From Arachis hypogaea (lineage: Eukaryota > Streptophyta > Magnoliopsida > Fabales > Fabaceae), in the NCBI RefSeq assembly GCF_003086295.3, contig NC_092044.1, positions 9,512,843 through 9,576,842 of the forward strand: a DNA stretch of 64,000 nt, written 5' to 3'. How positions within the stretch are numbered: position 1 is the first letter of the stretch; every line of letters begins with the position of its first letter. A program made the translations under genes and the position numbers. The notes beneath the pieces were generated by a model that was given only the letters and a program-made list of their open reading frames with translations, was not told where the DNA came from and ran no database searches. Of the stretch, positions 41,580-54,422 are shown one piece after another.

Positions 41580-42902
41580 GCTAGAATATTAAATATACAT
41601 TAAAATTAATTTCTTATAAATTCATATAATTCTAAAAATTTTACACATCTAATTACATATTATCTTATATGATTTTTGATATAGTGAATAATCAAAATAC
41701 TAATGTAATAATACATTTTTAAAACAAACCTCACAGTGTATACAATTGATAGCAAGGTTCATCAACGATTTAATGGACATTTTTATAAGAGTGTAGAATA
41801 TGAAGAGTAGAAATAAGGGCTCAATCTATTGTTCTGAATTTCCTTTATAATCATATACTTGTATGTGTAGAAATGGTTGGTACAAAAATACCATCATGAT
41901 CATAACAGTTCATGGTTGCACCTAAATGTCTAAATGGTTAAAACAAAGAGAGCCCCCTACCAAGACTTAAGAATTATGTATTCAATGAAATACTCATACT
42001 TAGTGTATAGAATATATATTAATAATTATGTATTTATATATAAATATATATTATTTAATTCATATTTAATGTATAATTTATATTTTAATATATATTTTAT
42101 ACATTTAAGAATTTTTGAGAATATATATATATGTGTACTTTGCTTTTATTTAAGTTTTAATCAAGAAGAATAATGTTAATATGTTTTGCAGAGTAGGTAA
42201 AGAATTCTGTAAAAATTAATAAAACATTAGGTGGATTATTATTGCATTGTAGCCAGTCGTGTCAAATAAAATTTGACATTTTTATCATGTAAAATAGAAT
42301 GAAACTAATCCGATATGATGTATACTTTCATTGAAAGCAATTTAAGTAAAAAAATAATATAATAATGAATTGAGGTTGAATTACAGGATGGGTTCTACCT
42401 TGTTGCAAATTTGTTGTTTTGCTCTCTTTGCTTTTGTCTTACGGTAAAAAAAAATGTAAATTGAATACATTTCATTCGATTTATACTTGGTGATACAAAA
42501 CCAAGTAAATCAAACTTACTCGTAAATCAAACTTACTTGTGTCCATTTATTATAAAAGTTTCATCTCTCTCGTTAAATCGAATTTGATTATTTCGATTTA
42601 CATATAATTATTTAAGTGTAACCAATTTGACTTTAAAACATTTGTAATTTTGATCTTCAAACAATTTATTGAAGTGAATTACCCTAGTTTACTGGAATAA
42701 TCTCTAGTTATGTCTGCCTCGAAAATAAGGAATTTCTTATAGTTTTGCTTGCCAAACAAAACAATGTGGGGGCATTTGTATATGTTTATCCGGGGAAGAC
42801 ACGCAGAAGGCCTCCATATCAAAAGAATTGAGCCCTATATCTTCTGCATCTATATTAGATAAAGTAATTAAAATAGGTATCTAACAAAAATGAAAAATTA
42901 AA
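41580..42902. other. Dispersed repeat copy C, then 3' flank of the kinase gene
   Basis: 41585-41815 matches 29685-29920. 41930-42440 is AT-rich with nothing recognised. 42470-42620 carries AAATCGAATTTG-like motifs similar to the subterminal motifs of the foldback element. 42650-42902 probably includes the kinase 3' untranslated region. Confidence 0.5.
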
Positions 42903-45507
42903 TCAAAAAATTAAAAAATCATCATTCTCAGTGGGTCTATGACTCAACTTGTCAGACCACACTTTCTTGTTACTATTATTCTCCTCATTTCCACCATTCT
43001 TTTCCTCCACTTTCTCATTTTTCTCTCTTCTATCATCATTTCCCTCAGGAAAAAATACTCCATGAACAAAAATCTCCACTTCCTGTTTGCTAAGCCCCAC
43101 TGCGTCTTCAACCTCATTACAAGGAATATAAGGTGGTCTCGCTATTTGCAACACCGTGTCCCACTTAACTCCCTTAAAGAAATCATGACTCTTGATCTCG
43201 CCAACTGTGATCCGACGATCAGGATCCTTTTCTAACAACCTACCAATCAAATCTCGTAACGCAGTCTTCTCCCCCGTCAGCTCAGGCTCCTTCGTTAATA
43301 TCCCAAGAAACGTTTCTTTTCTATTCTCGCCCTTAAACGGCGTCGTTCCGTATAACATTTCATACAAAACGACACCGAGTGACCACCAATCAACACCGAA
43401 ACCATGACCCTGCCCTGCGACAACCTCAGGTGCCACGTACTCTTCCGTTCCAACGAAGGAGTTCGATTTCTCCACTGAGTCTGACTCACCCCGACGAGTT
43501 GACTCAGGTTGCGGCTCTACTGAGTCCAACTCGCACGGCAAGATGCCAGAGTTACAGTTTATGTTAAGCCACGACAACCGTCGCTTCCTTGCGGGTTTCT
43601 TCGCCGACGAGTTAGGACTCGACGATTTGTGACTCGTTGATTGAGGAGATTTTGGCTTCAGCTTCTTGGAGAGATCAAAATCTACGAGCATTATGTGACC
43701 GTTTTCTTGGATCATAACATTTTCTGGCTTTAGGTCTCTATACACTATTCCCAAACCATGCAAGTACTCCAAAGCTAGGACTAATTCCACCGCGTAAAAC
43801 CTTTAATAAAAGAGGGAAGAAGAAGAAAACAAAAGAAAAAGTACAAATCAGAATATGTTTTATGAATGTATGGTTGTTAAATTAAAGAAAGCAGTGTAAA
43901 ACTTAGACTACTTTCTTTAGACTTGAGACGCAAAAAAAAAAAAAGGAATTTTGAATTGTTTTTACTTTTCCAAACTTGCTCGGCAAGCAAGCCGCGAAGG
44001 GAGACATTAAAAAAGGTGGCTATTGGGGCACAACTTCTAGAATCACAACACCGGTCTATTGCTTTAAATTTGTTGCAGATAAAATAATGGAAATTTTGAC
44101 TTGTTTGACTAATTCCCTATATTCATTAATAAATCATATTAAATTACAATTTATGGCAATTACATGTTTATATACTAAAATTTAATTTTATTTATATAAA
44201 ATACATATTAAAATATCACAAATATTTATATAATTATAAATAAATATGTAGTAAACTAATTTTTAATATATAAATAATATTTTTATTTTGATAAATAAGT
44301 CGTTAAATTGTTAAACTTTTGAGATAGTCAAAACTCAAAAGTCAAAACTAGACGGCAAGGAGATGAAATAAAATCTATTTATTTATTTATTTATTTATTG
44401 ATATAGTGAGAAAATTCACTTGGTAGTTAAGTAACAGAATAACTAGAAATACGCGTCCACCAACCCAACAAAAGAAAAACCCGAATTTTCAAATAAAAGA
44501 AACGAAAAATAACTTGCACTTGTGTAATTTAAGTTTAATAATCATTCATACACTTTAATATAAAAATATTTTACACTGCTCGTTTAATTGAATTTATTTT
44601 TATGATAAACTTTTTTTTTTGAAAATCTTATGATAACTTCTTATTGGCGTAAAATACGGAACTTCTTATTTAATTAGTTTATACTTTATACAAATTAAAT
44701 CCTTTAATTTTCACAAAATATCTAGAATGAAGCAATAACAATAATAATACAAAGATAGAAGTCATTCCGATACTTTTATAAAATTTAATATTATACAAGA
44801 ACTATATATGTTGCTTACTTAAAAATTAGCCATTTATGTATCTCATTGGCTAAAATTAATTATTTTTTATTATAATTAAACTCCTAATTGAATGGACATA
44901 ATCAAATAAAAATAACTAAAACAATACTTATAAGATTTAAACTATTAATAATATATGTATTTTGTATCCAATATAAGAGAGGTTAAGGAAACTCTTCTTA
45001 ACTAAAGAGATTAAAAGAAATTAAGAGATAGAAAACGATATAGTATTTAAAAATAAGTTTTAAAATATAAATAATTGCATTCAGTTTAACTTGAAAAAAT
45101 AAAAAGCTAACAATAGCAAAGCTAAGGTACCTGATGGTGTCATCGGCGAACATTTTCTCAGTTTGTTTCTTCCTGAGAGAATGGAGGTTGCCACCGTGGC
45201 AGAAATCCATGGCGAAGGCAACGATTCCATCGGTTTCCAAAACCCCTCGCAACCGCGGCAAAAGCGGGTGATCAAAACGACGTAGCACTTCAAGTTCGAA
45301 TGAAACCCTCTTATACTCTCCGTAAGCCTCTTCCTTCTTCTGAATCAGAGCCTTCGATATAGCCTTCAGAGCCAAACACTCGCTGCATGACCGGTCACCG
45401 GCTCTCGCTAGGAACACCACTCCCTTCGCCCCGCGCCCCACGGCGCTTATTACTTTAAGATTCTCGAAATCAAGTGACGGTAAGATGCCGTCGCCGTGGT
45501 CGATCAT
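42903..45507 (-). CDS. UCN: AGC-family Ser/Thr protein kinase, UNICORN (UCN/UCNL) type, 424 aa
   Basis: Two exons, 45507-45131 (377 nt) and 43800-42903 (898 nt), total 1,275 nt. GT/AG splice sites restore the frame exactly; the intron is 1,330 bp. Features by residue: glycine loop GRGAKGVV (24-31), ATP-binding Lys48 in LALK, catalytic loop YRDLKPEN (146-153), and DFD (166-168) in place of DFG, a mark of plant AGCVIII kinases. A basic, Ser-rich insertion of about 75 residues follows, then GTEEYVAPEV (243-252) and DWWSLGVVLYEML. The protein ends DDFLIF, an F-x-x-F ending like the PDK1-docking motif. Length matches the roughly 400-residue UCN kinases, which in Arabidopsis restrain ectopic growth in ovules and other tissues. 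Assignment to UCN rather than its close paralogue is not certain. No damage seen. Confidence 0.92.
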
Positions 45508-45700
45508 GATGTGTGATCACCGGGAACCGGAAGATGACCGAATGATTCTTGAAGCAGAGTTTTTTTATTATTATTTCAGCTGGTTTTTGCTGTGCGTTTG
45601 AGTGTAAGAGAGAGATGAGAGAGAGAGAGAGAGAGCGGGGATTTTATTTTGGTGGCTGAGGTTATTTCCATTCTTGTTGGGCAAGAATTTGATGCTTATA
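45508..45700 (-). promoter_or_regulatory. 5' untranslated region of the kinase with a GA/CT-rich tract
   Basis: The plus strand 45606-45638 reads mostly (GA)n, so the transcript would carry a CU-rich leader just before the coding start. Such tracts are frequent in plant core promoters and leaders. The transcription start is not defined. Confidence 0.5.
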
Positions 45701-47047
45701 TAGGTTTGAACTTTGGAAGGGGCACGGAGTTAACGTGAACTTAACGTGCTGAAAATTGACATGTGTGGGTGTGACGGTGACGTGGTAACATTTTTAATAA
45801 CTGTACCGTGTTTATGTTGGTGTAAGACTGTAAGGTATATGAACAGACAGAACAGTTGGGAACGTGAGCACAAGACAGCAAATTGTGGGGTTTGAAATTG
45901 AAATACGCGTGGGATTCTAGAAACCGTGACGAATAGGGAATGTTCCGTTTGTTGAGGAATAAGGTGAACGGAACGTTCAAATTGTAGTTTTGCTAAGCAG
46001 AGATTTAGATATTAGGCAAACTATTTGATGGAACTGTTTACAACTGTTTGATTTGATGGAGCTGCCAAAAACAATTCCAGAATTATCCCAATTTATTTTG
46101 TTATATTTGTTAATAAATAATAATAGTTTCGAAAATCAACTTTAAATTCCAAACACAAATAAGTCATCGTACTTTTTTTTTATCAAATATATAGAAGACT
46201 TAAATTCGTAATCATTTAATTAAATATAAAAAAATTATGTCATTTAAATTATAATTTATTAACATAAATCGTCGTATTCTTGTAGATATGTTCTTGGTGT
46301 ACATTATAAGAGGTAGCATTTAACTATTTACATCAGTGCACTATTATTAAGAAATGAAATTTTTTTCAAGGACTAACGAGAGTCGAACTTTTGAAAATAT
46401 AGAGAATTTAATTGCTCATTTCAAGAAATAACTGATCTTATCAATTTCAATGATTAACTTGGATACCACCTCTATTTAATAATATTAAAAATTTAAATTC
46501 TTATTATTTTGATAAAAATATGTTATTCTTATATTCATAATTAATATTTATCATCAAAACTCCAATTAAAATAAGATTTTGATTTGAATATACATGTAAA
46601 AATATATATAAAAATTTTAATTATATATTATTTTATGAATTTATTTTTGATAAATAATTATGTATCATACATATATCTAATTATATATTATAATATCAGT
46701 AAAAATAATTATTTTTATATTTATTACGTGAATAATTGAGTGTAATTGAATGATTATATAAAGTATTTTATACCACCATAAAATTAAACTTGATATTTGC
46801 ATAATAATTTAACCAAACCGTTTACTATCTCAAAATTCTTTGCAAACGTTGATACCCTAAATCAAGATGATTTAGTTTTTCGATTTTGAAAAAAAAAATT
46901 CTAGTATTAAAAAAAGTTAAGAGTAACTTTAAGTTAATAGAATAAATAAATAAACTAATCTCATTTCACATTCACAAAATATTAACTAAGTAATAATGAT
47001 GATAAAATAGAAAAAACAATAAATTAAATATAAGTAAAATCTTATAA
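45701..47047. other. Upstream intergenic DNA of the kinase gene
   Basis: No gene; the ORF at 45741-45980 looks spurious. 46170-46262 is a diverged minus-strand SINE copy (T9 tail complement, then 'atcaaatatatagaagactt', 'tgtcatttaaattataa'). The rest is AT-rich. Confidence 0.5.
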
Positions 47048-47057
47048 CTTTGATAAT

Positions 47058-47260
47058 TATGTAAGTCTTAATGTAGTCTCTGAAGTTGCACTCGAGCCTT
47101 CTAGTAATCTCTGAACTTAAAAATTTTTTAGAGTCATTCCCGAACTTGCACTCTGGGACTCAAAGTTGTCCTTCCAGCAATTTCTGGACACTTGGCACAA
47201 CAGGAAAGCTTACCTGGCAGCGTTCGTGACACGTGAGACTTACAATGGCTAGCTGATGTG
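47058..47260. repeat. Left TIR of the 8.4-kb Mutator-like element
   Basis: It includes shared phrases AAGTTGCACTCGAG, CTGGACACTTGGC and GCTTACCTGGCAGCG. It has internal repetition of a 'gt(c/t)cctgaa(g/c)tt' phrase. Confidence 0.9.
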
Positions 47261-47404
47261 GCATAGTAAACTCTTCCGCATCAATTTGGTCCCTGAGGTG
47301 AAGTTAAAACCCTAATCCCCAAATTTGAAGGCCACATTGCTCACTCTGTTCTCTTCTCGTTGATGCTGTGTTCTTGTCTTCTCCCTCTTTGAAGTCCGAC
47401 GGTT

Positions 47405-47831
47405 ATGGCAAGCACGAGCAATGCAGCTGGGAGCTCGAACAACCCACGATCATTTGAAAGCATCATGAGGAGAATGAAGAGAAACAGAGAAGCTCGTTTG
47501 CCAGAATGGTGTGCCTGCGGGTCGAGACCGGTGCTGCGGTGGTCAGGGACGGATTTTAATCCAGGGAGACCGTTCCTGGGTTGCCCAAACTACAATGTCA
47601 GTATTATTGTTGTTGATTGCTGTATTTATGGATATAAATTTTGCTGATTGAATTTTCTTGTATGTGCAGACTGTGGGTAATAAATGGTGTGGATTATTTT
47701 TGTGGGTTGATAAAGTTTTGGAAGATGTCATGCCATGTGATGATAGAACAAGATATTCAGTTGATGATGAAGAATGGAAGATGAAGATGGCTTGGAATTT
47801 TGGTAAATTAGAAGCTGAAATTAGGTTCTAA
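47405..47831 (+). CDS. GRF-type zinc finger protein of the Mutator-like element, 117 aa
   Basis: Exons 47405-47596 (192 nt) and 47670-47831 (162 nt), joined over a 73-bp GT/AG intron, give an open frame of 117 residues. A Ser/Asn-rich start is followed by a basic helix (SIMRRMKRNREARL). Then comes a GRF-type zinc finger: CACGSRPVLRWSGTDFNPGR with FLGCPNYN and, after the splice, KWCGLFLWVDK. The tail is acidic. GRF fingers bind single-stranded nucleic acid in known proteins, and short GRF proteins occur often in plant repeats. Its place just inside the TIR, with the transposase on the other strand, suggests an accessory element gene. No stop or frameshift, unlike the transposase. Confidence 0.8.
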
Positions 47832-48355
47832 AAATGGGGAGAATTTTGATGTTTGTGTTCATGCTACTGATTGTAATTGATATTCTTGTATTAAAGCTGG
47901 ATAGACAGCAGGGTCAACTGTATCTAGCAAAAAACAAATGACATGCATGTTATATGCATATGTTGTTCATGTACTTGTTCCTATCCTTTTGTTTGAAAGA
48001 AATGGAAATTAAAGTGTTTGATTATATGCATACTTCTGTTCCTGGACTTCTTTTCAATGAAATAGAAATGGACAGGATTTAAATTACTCTTAAGTCTGTA
48101 ACAAAGGATAAAATATAAAGAAAAGGCTAACAAAACTCAATTCAATAAAGTCATAATTTATATTGGTAATGTTTGATTCAAAAAAGGCATTATAGAGTCA
48201 AAACACAAGTATATCAAAGTTGTTGACATATTGACCTGATAAAATTCAAATACTAAAATCCCAACACTAGGACAACGTTTTAGACATTGTAAACAACATC
48301 AGCAAAATAGATACAAAAAACAGCCTTCTTTCCCTAAACATAATCATCTTAATCT
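47832..48355. other. Gap between convergent genes in the Mutator-like element
   Basis: Presumed 3' untranslated sequence of both genes; nothing else seen. Confidence 0.5.
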
Positions 48356-49949
48356 TTATTTTTTGTGTTTGGGTGCCTTGAATCCAGGGTTGGGCACAAA
48401 CTTCATGAAGTTTGCAAGCTTTGTAGCAGTTTCCTGTGTTGCACCTTGCATAGGGTTAGGTGGGGGATTCCTTATTGTATGACTACTTCCTAGTGGGGTA
48501 GCAGCAGATAGGGTGGTTACTGGTGGATTGCTACTTCCTAAAGCCGGTTTTTCACAATACTTGGCTAACTTTCTTTTTAGAGGGAGCTTTGGCGGCCTAA
48601 TAGGTGAAGGTATAACCTATCAGCGAAAACATATAAGATAGTTAGTAAACCAGGTAAGAATGTGAATATGATAAATTTAAAATCATATAAGTTTGTGAAC
48701 CTATTGAGAGTCATCAGTTGCTTCCAAGGGTGGTTCACTTTGGTTAAGATTGATTTTGGTTGGGGCTTCTGGGAAAGGGCCAGCAGAGTTGGCCTGACCT
48801 TCACCACCATTAGCAGCAGTGGATTGTGCAGCGGTAACTTCTGTAGCTGCAGCAACCTCTTCAACAGCAGCTCTCTTTGGACAGTTCCTTTTAGTGTGTT
48901 CTGCTTCGCCACAACAACGACATCGACCTTTTTTATATATTCTTTTCATCTTGGTCTTCAACTTCTTACTCCCACTTGGCTTCTCATCTGCATCTTTTCT
49001 TCTTTTTTTCTTAAGTGGTCCGGGCTTATTTCTAAATTTTGGTGCTTGTGGTCTGTTATATGGTGACTTTTTTCATAGTGCTTGACCTGGAATTGGATTG
49101 ATATGAAAGGCATATGTGTTATTATGCTTCCATGGTTAACCACTGATGACAAAAGTCCTCCGGTCTCTTACCAGCCCTTGCTAGTGCAGCACACGCATGC
49201 ACACATGGCATCCCTAAATAGCATTCACACAACAACAAAGACAACAACAGTAAGCCTACAACAAAGGTTGATAATGATAATAAGACTAAAACAATGAATT
49301 TAAAAAACATTACCACTCAATTGTCAGAAACCACATGTGCAGAGCCTCTTTCCCAAGTCCACAACCATGTTGGTCGGCCAGCCATGTACTTCAAACTTCT
49401 CATAATCTGTGTCACCAGACCATATTGGGACCCAATTTTTTTATTCCTTCCGTATTTTTTCTAACTTGCTGTACTGTATAGGAGGTAGAACTCCAGTGTT
49501 CGAATTCAGCTTCACCTTGTTCCTAGATATCGACCTCATTGCAACATTCTGACTTCTTCCAAGAGTGTGATAATAGGCTTAGCTCTAGCATCTTTGATCC
49601 TGGAGTTGAAGACTTCACAGGCATTGTTGTAGATGTTATCTATTTTAGGTGCATTACTGAAGAATGCCCGGCTCCAAGAGTCTCTAGGCCATTTGTTCAA
49701 ATACTTCCAGGCTTCCTTATTAACCCTTTCAATCTTTTTTATGATATCAAGGAAGCCATCTTGGCTAGTACACCTTGCACAATCCCAAAGTAGCCTTCTA
49801 AGCTGGAGATCCTTCCATTGCTTATTGAAATTCTTCCACAGATACCAAACACAGAATCTGTGATGGACATCTGGAAAAACCTCCTTAACTGCATTTATAA
49901 GGCCCTGTTTCAAATACCAAAGAAGGGGTCAGATAGTTATTTTCGAGCA

Positions 49950-50063
49950 TCAAAATTGTCCCTACACTTATATAAGTGACATCAAAATAGTCCCTAGAGT
50001 TATATAAGTGGCATCAACCTAGTCCCTACACTTATGTAAGTGACATCAAACTAGTCCCTACAC
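49950..50063. repeat. 32-bp minisatellite in the transposase intron
   Basis: Units start exactly 32 bp apart at 49950, 49982, 50014 and 50046 (core TCAAAATAGTCCCTACACTT, then ATATAAGTGACA). There are about 3.6 copies. The TAGTCCCT phrase also recurs in the element's TIR. Confidence 0.9.
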
Positions 50064-50139
50064 AGCACTATTATAGAACATTATGCAGAATAGGATAAAT
50101 AAGTAACAATAGATTGACAGAATATTATGCAGCATATAA

Positions 50140-50505
50140 TCAGTCCAGGATTAATTCTGCAAGTATAAACAGCAGCCCAGTGTATAAACATCATATAGGT
50201 AACTAATAAGTAACAATAGATAGATTGACACTAAATAACTCAGAACTATTAAGTCACAACCACTGTATAAATAAGTCACAATAGATTAATTCAGCATATA
50301 TAGACAGCAGCCCAGTGTATAAACATCATGTTGAAACACACCCAATAGGTAACTACTAAGTAACAACCAGTGACTTGTTATAAGTAAGAACTATTAAGTC
50401 ACAACCAGTGTATAAACATCATTTTAAGTCACAATAGATTAATTCAGCATATATAATCAGCAACCCAGTGTATAAACATCATTTTAAGTCACAACCAATA
50501 AATAT
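50140..50505. repeat. Degenerate larger tandem repeats in the same intron
   Basis: CAGCCCAGTGTATAAACATC or close forms occur at about 50172, 50307, 50406 and 50465, mixed with 'agtaacaatagat' and 'aagtcacaa' phrases. The period is irregular. Confidence 0.7.
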
Positions 50506-53070
50506 TGCATACCTTCTGCATATCTGAAATAAAACACAGCTTGTTCTTCTTATAATCTCCCAGGTCTTTATGAAGTAATTCCAAGAACCATCTCCAGTTT
50601 TTAGTGTTCTCAACAGAGACAATTGCATAGGCAATAACATATATATGGTTGTTTGCATCTTGGCCAGTAGCAAACAATATCTGACCACCATGCCGGGTCT
50701 TCAGAAAAGCTCCATCCAAGCCTATGAGGGGTCTGCAACCAGCCAGAAATCCTTTTTTACATCTCTCCAAACAAACATACATCTTTTCAAAAATTGGATC
50801 ATCATCAGGGTTGGGCTGAGGTATAACCTCAACTGTGACAGTGGATCCTGGATTGCTCTTCAGCAGTGTCAGCCCATAATCCCTTACTATACCATACTGG
50901 GCAGTTGCATCACCGTACACAACAGATCTAGCATTCCCTAAGGCCCTGGTCAGTGAATGCTTGTTTAGTTCCAGATCACATTTAGTCTTAAAATATTGTG
51001 CAGCCTCGGAGTGTCTCAGATTCAGATATTTTCTTAGTTTCTTCACCAATTTGTAGGCTAGCCACTTCCTATTAGCTAGTCTGTTTTTGGTCTCTCTTGC
51101 ACAGGTATGGTCATCCATGAATGTCTTGATCTGCCAGCAATTATTCTCAGTATTATTAGAAGCATACACAAGTCAGCCACAGCTCTCATCCTTACACCTA
51201 GCTCTCATCCTCACGTTATCGTTCTTCTTAAACCAAATCCTTCTACCCTCTTGTATGCAATATTCACGCACAGCCTCTTTGAACTCCATTTTGTAGTGAA
51301 AGTCATTCCAACCTCTAGCCTAAGCTCTCCAAACCTCCCTCCTTCTCTAAATGTAGGGAATACGTCATCTGAATCAACTTCCTCCAACTCATTCTCAAAG
51401 TTCGGAGGAGTATTCATTTCTTCCGAGTGCCATGAGTCTCCACCATCAGAATCATTATAAGCATTATCCTGCACATCATGATAAGGAGCAACTGATGATC
51501 CAAACTTAGGAATTGGTCCAAAAATGATTTCATCATCCTCAGAATCTGAGTCTGCACAAGCAGGACCATCATCTTCAACCATAACAGACTTCTTTCCTTT
51601 TGTAAGTTTCTTCTCTGGCCTACTTCTCAATTTCACATTAGTCTTTGTTGCTAACTTATCCAGAGGCAAGTCTTCTTCACTGGACACTTTATCACCACCA
51701 GGCTTATATGCTTCATCCTCTACACTATCATCACTGTCATGGCTGTCTGAGGATTCTTCTGAACTAGACAAAGCAACAAAAGCTGTCTTGGGCTGTTTTC
51801 CCTTACCAGTTGTTCTTGCAATATTTTCAATAGCAGCAGCTCTTGTCAGTGGCCTCCTTCCACATGCTGCTGGGTTGGGCCATTGTTTTTGGTGGTGGAT
51901 TGGGTTTAGGTCCAAGACTTGCAGTAAGTTGGGGGAAATTTTTTCTGGTATGTTTCGGTTACCAGCAAAAAATAAAGTAGGTAGCTCCTTTGGTTTTGTG
52001 GATTCAGTAGCATTCTTTGGTTCAGAAGTTGGAGTGCATGGTGTTGTGCTGGAAATTGGTTCAATTGTGGCATTAGTGGTGGATTTTGGGGTGGAAAAAA
52101 TGGTTGGTATCAGCATCAGCTTCTCGCCAGAAATCACTGGTTCTGCTTCCTCAATATACACAGGTTCGGATACTCCATATTCGTAGTACACATGAATAAC
52201 CCCCTTGTTCTGCTGAGCCAGGTAACATATCTCCATCAGCTCCTTATCATCTGCTATTGCTCTTAAATCAGTTTGCAGAGGCCGATTAGGCACCAGCCAC
52301 CAAGTTTGGCTAACCTTGTCATACCCAATTTTCTTGTGATAGTCTCGGACAAAGAATACATCCAGTGTGTCTGTATCAATGTCCGGCAACTCATAAATCT
52401 CTCTACCGTTGTAAGACATACTCCCATTAGTCTCTATGATAAAAGACCCTCCATGGTGAAATATAATGGTAATTAACGGATCACTCATCTGCCAATTTAA
52501 AAAAAATTTCATTCATCACACCCATTGTTTGAAATCAGACATCACTGCTAGTAATAGATTGAAAATGTGAAAGTATAGAATAATCAATTATTGTCCACTA
52601 ATAAGAAATGAATAAACATTATTTTTCTCATTTCGGTAATGAATGAGAAAATTCTTCTCATTTCTCCATGATTTACCATCGCTAAGTAAAGTAATTAGTG
52701 CACATGAAAAAACAACGTAAATGAGAATGCCTTTACAAGACATATTACAAATGGATCTGCTCATACTTTTACAATAAAAGACATATTACAAGATGTGTAT
52801 TAGAAAGTAAAAAGAATAATGAAATCCTCAAACGTACACAAGCCTTCCGACAAATACTTCTAACCTCTATCTATATACCCTATTGTTATTCAATGGACAA
52901 CCACCAATATGATTCGCAATGTTCTCAGGTCTCTACAATCAAGTGATGAAACCCATTCAGCAAATTGCTTCAAACAATCATTAGTATAAACAATATTATC
53001 AATAACGGTTCTTTGGAAATTAAAAGCCTTTCCTGGCTTTGTTATCAAGAAATTAGATCCAGCTGTGCTG

Positions 53071-53324
53071 AGAAAGTGTGAAATCAAGAACATTATTTTG
53101 GTGTAACTAAGGATAGCAGTTCTCTAGACACTAACTTCAATCTTGATGGATCAAACCATTCAAATTTACATACCCTTTCCTACAACTAATCCACTAGTCC
53201 AAACCAAATTCATCAAACAACTTGACTATTTCAATAGCTAAGTTAACTTAATTAGCAATGGCAAAACTTACTTTATATTATTCTACCATATGTATGCAAG
53301 AATCCATTATGATTACACATTCAG
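53071..53324. repeat. 254-bp direct repeat, first copy
   Basis: It matches 54169-54422 with only scattered differences; the offset is exactly 1,098 bp at both ends. Confidence 0.85.
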
Positions 53325-54168
53325 AAGAAATAAACCACCAAAACTGTAGACAGAAAGCATATTATTGTTAAGCATGGAATAAATGAACTAGATCATAGAA
53401 TATGGTGTTAATTAATGTAACAATCAAACATTAGCAGCTACTCCTACTTGCAAGAATATAATCATAAACAAATTCTAGCTGAAAAATCCATTGGAATCCA
53501 CCAGAATGTGGATCACACAAATCAAGTAAAATAATGAAAGCAAGATCATAACTTTATGGTGTGTATGGTGTACCATCCACCCCACATGAAAGAAATATGT
53601 GCCTTAAATCAAACTGGCAAATAAATCACAAGGACAGGCACCAAACTTCACTCTCCGTGTAGTTTCTCACAAAACTCAAGACCAAGACCCTTTTTTTCTT
53701 TTGCAACTGAGGGAAATACATATATATATATATAACTACAACTTACTACCAACAAAAAAAGGCACACAGAAATAAAGAAAATCTACCAAATTTGGAGCTA
53801 AAGTAATCACTAACTAGAGAGGTTAAAAAATAATAAAATAATATACAACACTAAAGGTGGAGATGAAATAAGAAAAATCATTTTCATCATCACTCTCACT
53901 CTCTCCTTTTCATTGCTTGATAGTTGGCAATAAAAGCACCACTCTCTTACTTTTTTACTTCTCCTTCTCCCTCTAATATTTCACTCTGCTATATTATCAC
54001 TATATTCAAATTGACAATATAAGTTAAGTCTTCTATTATTTTGTGATTTTCTTTTTCAAAATTTTTATTAGAAAAGGTTATTATGGACCGGGGTATTGAA
54101 TAGAGTGCCTAACTTTGTTAGTTGTTAACTATTAAATTATATGATATTTCACCTTTATTTTGAACATA

Positions 54169-54422
54169 AGAAAGTGTGAAATCAAGAACATTATTTTGGT
54201 GTAACTAAGGATAGTAGTTCTTTAGATACTAACTTCAATCTTGATGGATCAAACCATTCAAATTTACATACCCTTTCCCACAACTAACCCACTAGTCCAA
54301 ACCAAATTCATCAAACAACTTGACTATTCCAATAGCCAAGTTAACTTCATTAGCAATTGCAAAACTTACTTTATATTATTCTACCATGTGTATGCAAGAA
54401 TCCATTATGATCACACATTCAG
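54169..54422. repeat. 254-bp direct repeat, second copy
   Basis: Second copy of 53071-53324. Confidence 0.85.

Larger units (their letters stand above)
48356..52488 (-). pseudogene. MULE transposase with PB1-like N-terminus, broken
   Basis: The likely start is the ATG at 52486-52488, preceded by TTGGCAG, a splice acceptor, so a 5' noncoding exon further upstream is expected. Parts in order: PB1-like domain (SDPLITIIFHHGGSFI…TWWLVPNRPL); long acidic linker; MuDR-type DNA-binding region, entered through a frameshift at about 51295 and holding a TGA at about 51175; and the transposase. The transposase has D1 in LIGLDGAFLKTRHGG, D2 in FISDMQK and E in NNACEVFNSRI. A 608-bp intron (49905-50512) lies directly after D2 and keeps the frame. 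The SWIM finger has its CTC half near 49345, followed by a TGA where a Trp is usual, and PCVHACAAL after another short intron (about 49220-49310). A CCHC knuckle (CRCCGEAEHTKRNC, about 48927-48880) and a Pro/Ala-rich tail close the gene near 48356. It is not functional as it stands. Confidence 0.85.

Noticed and set aside
45741..45980. 79-aa ORF upstream of the kinase
   Set aside because: No domain, and it lies in the promoter or leader side of a real gene; chance ORF.
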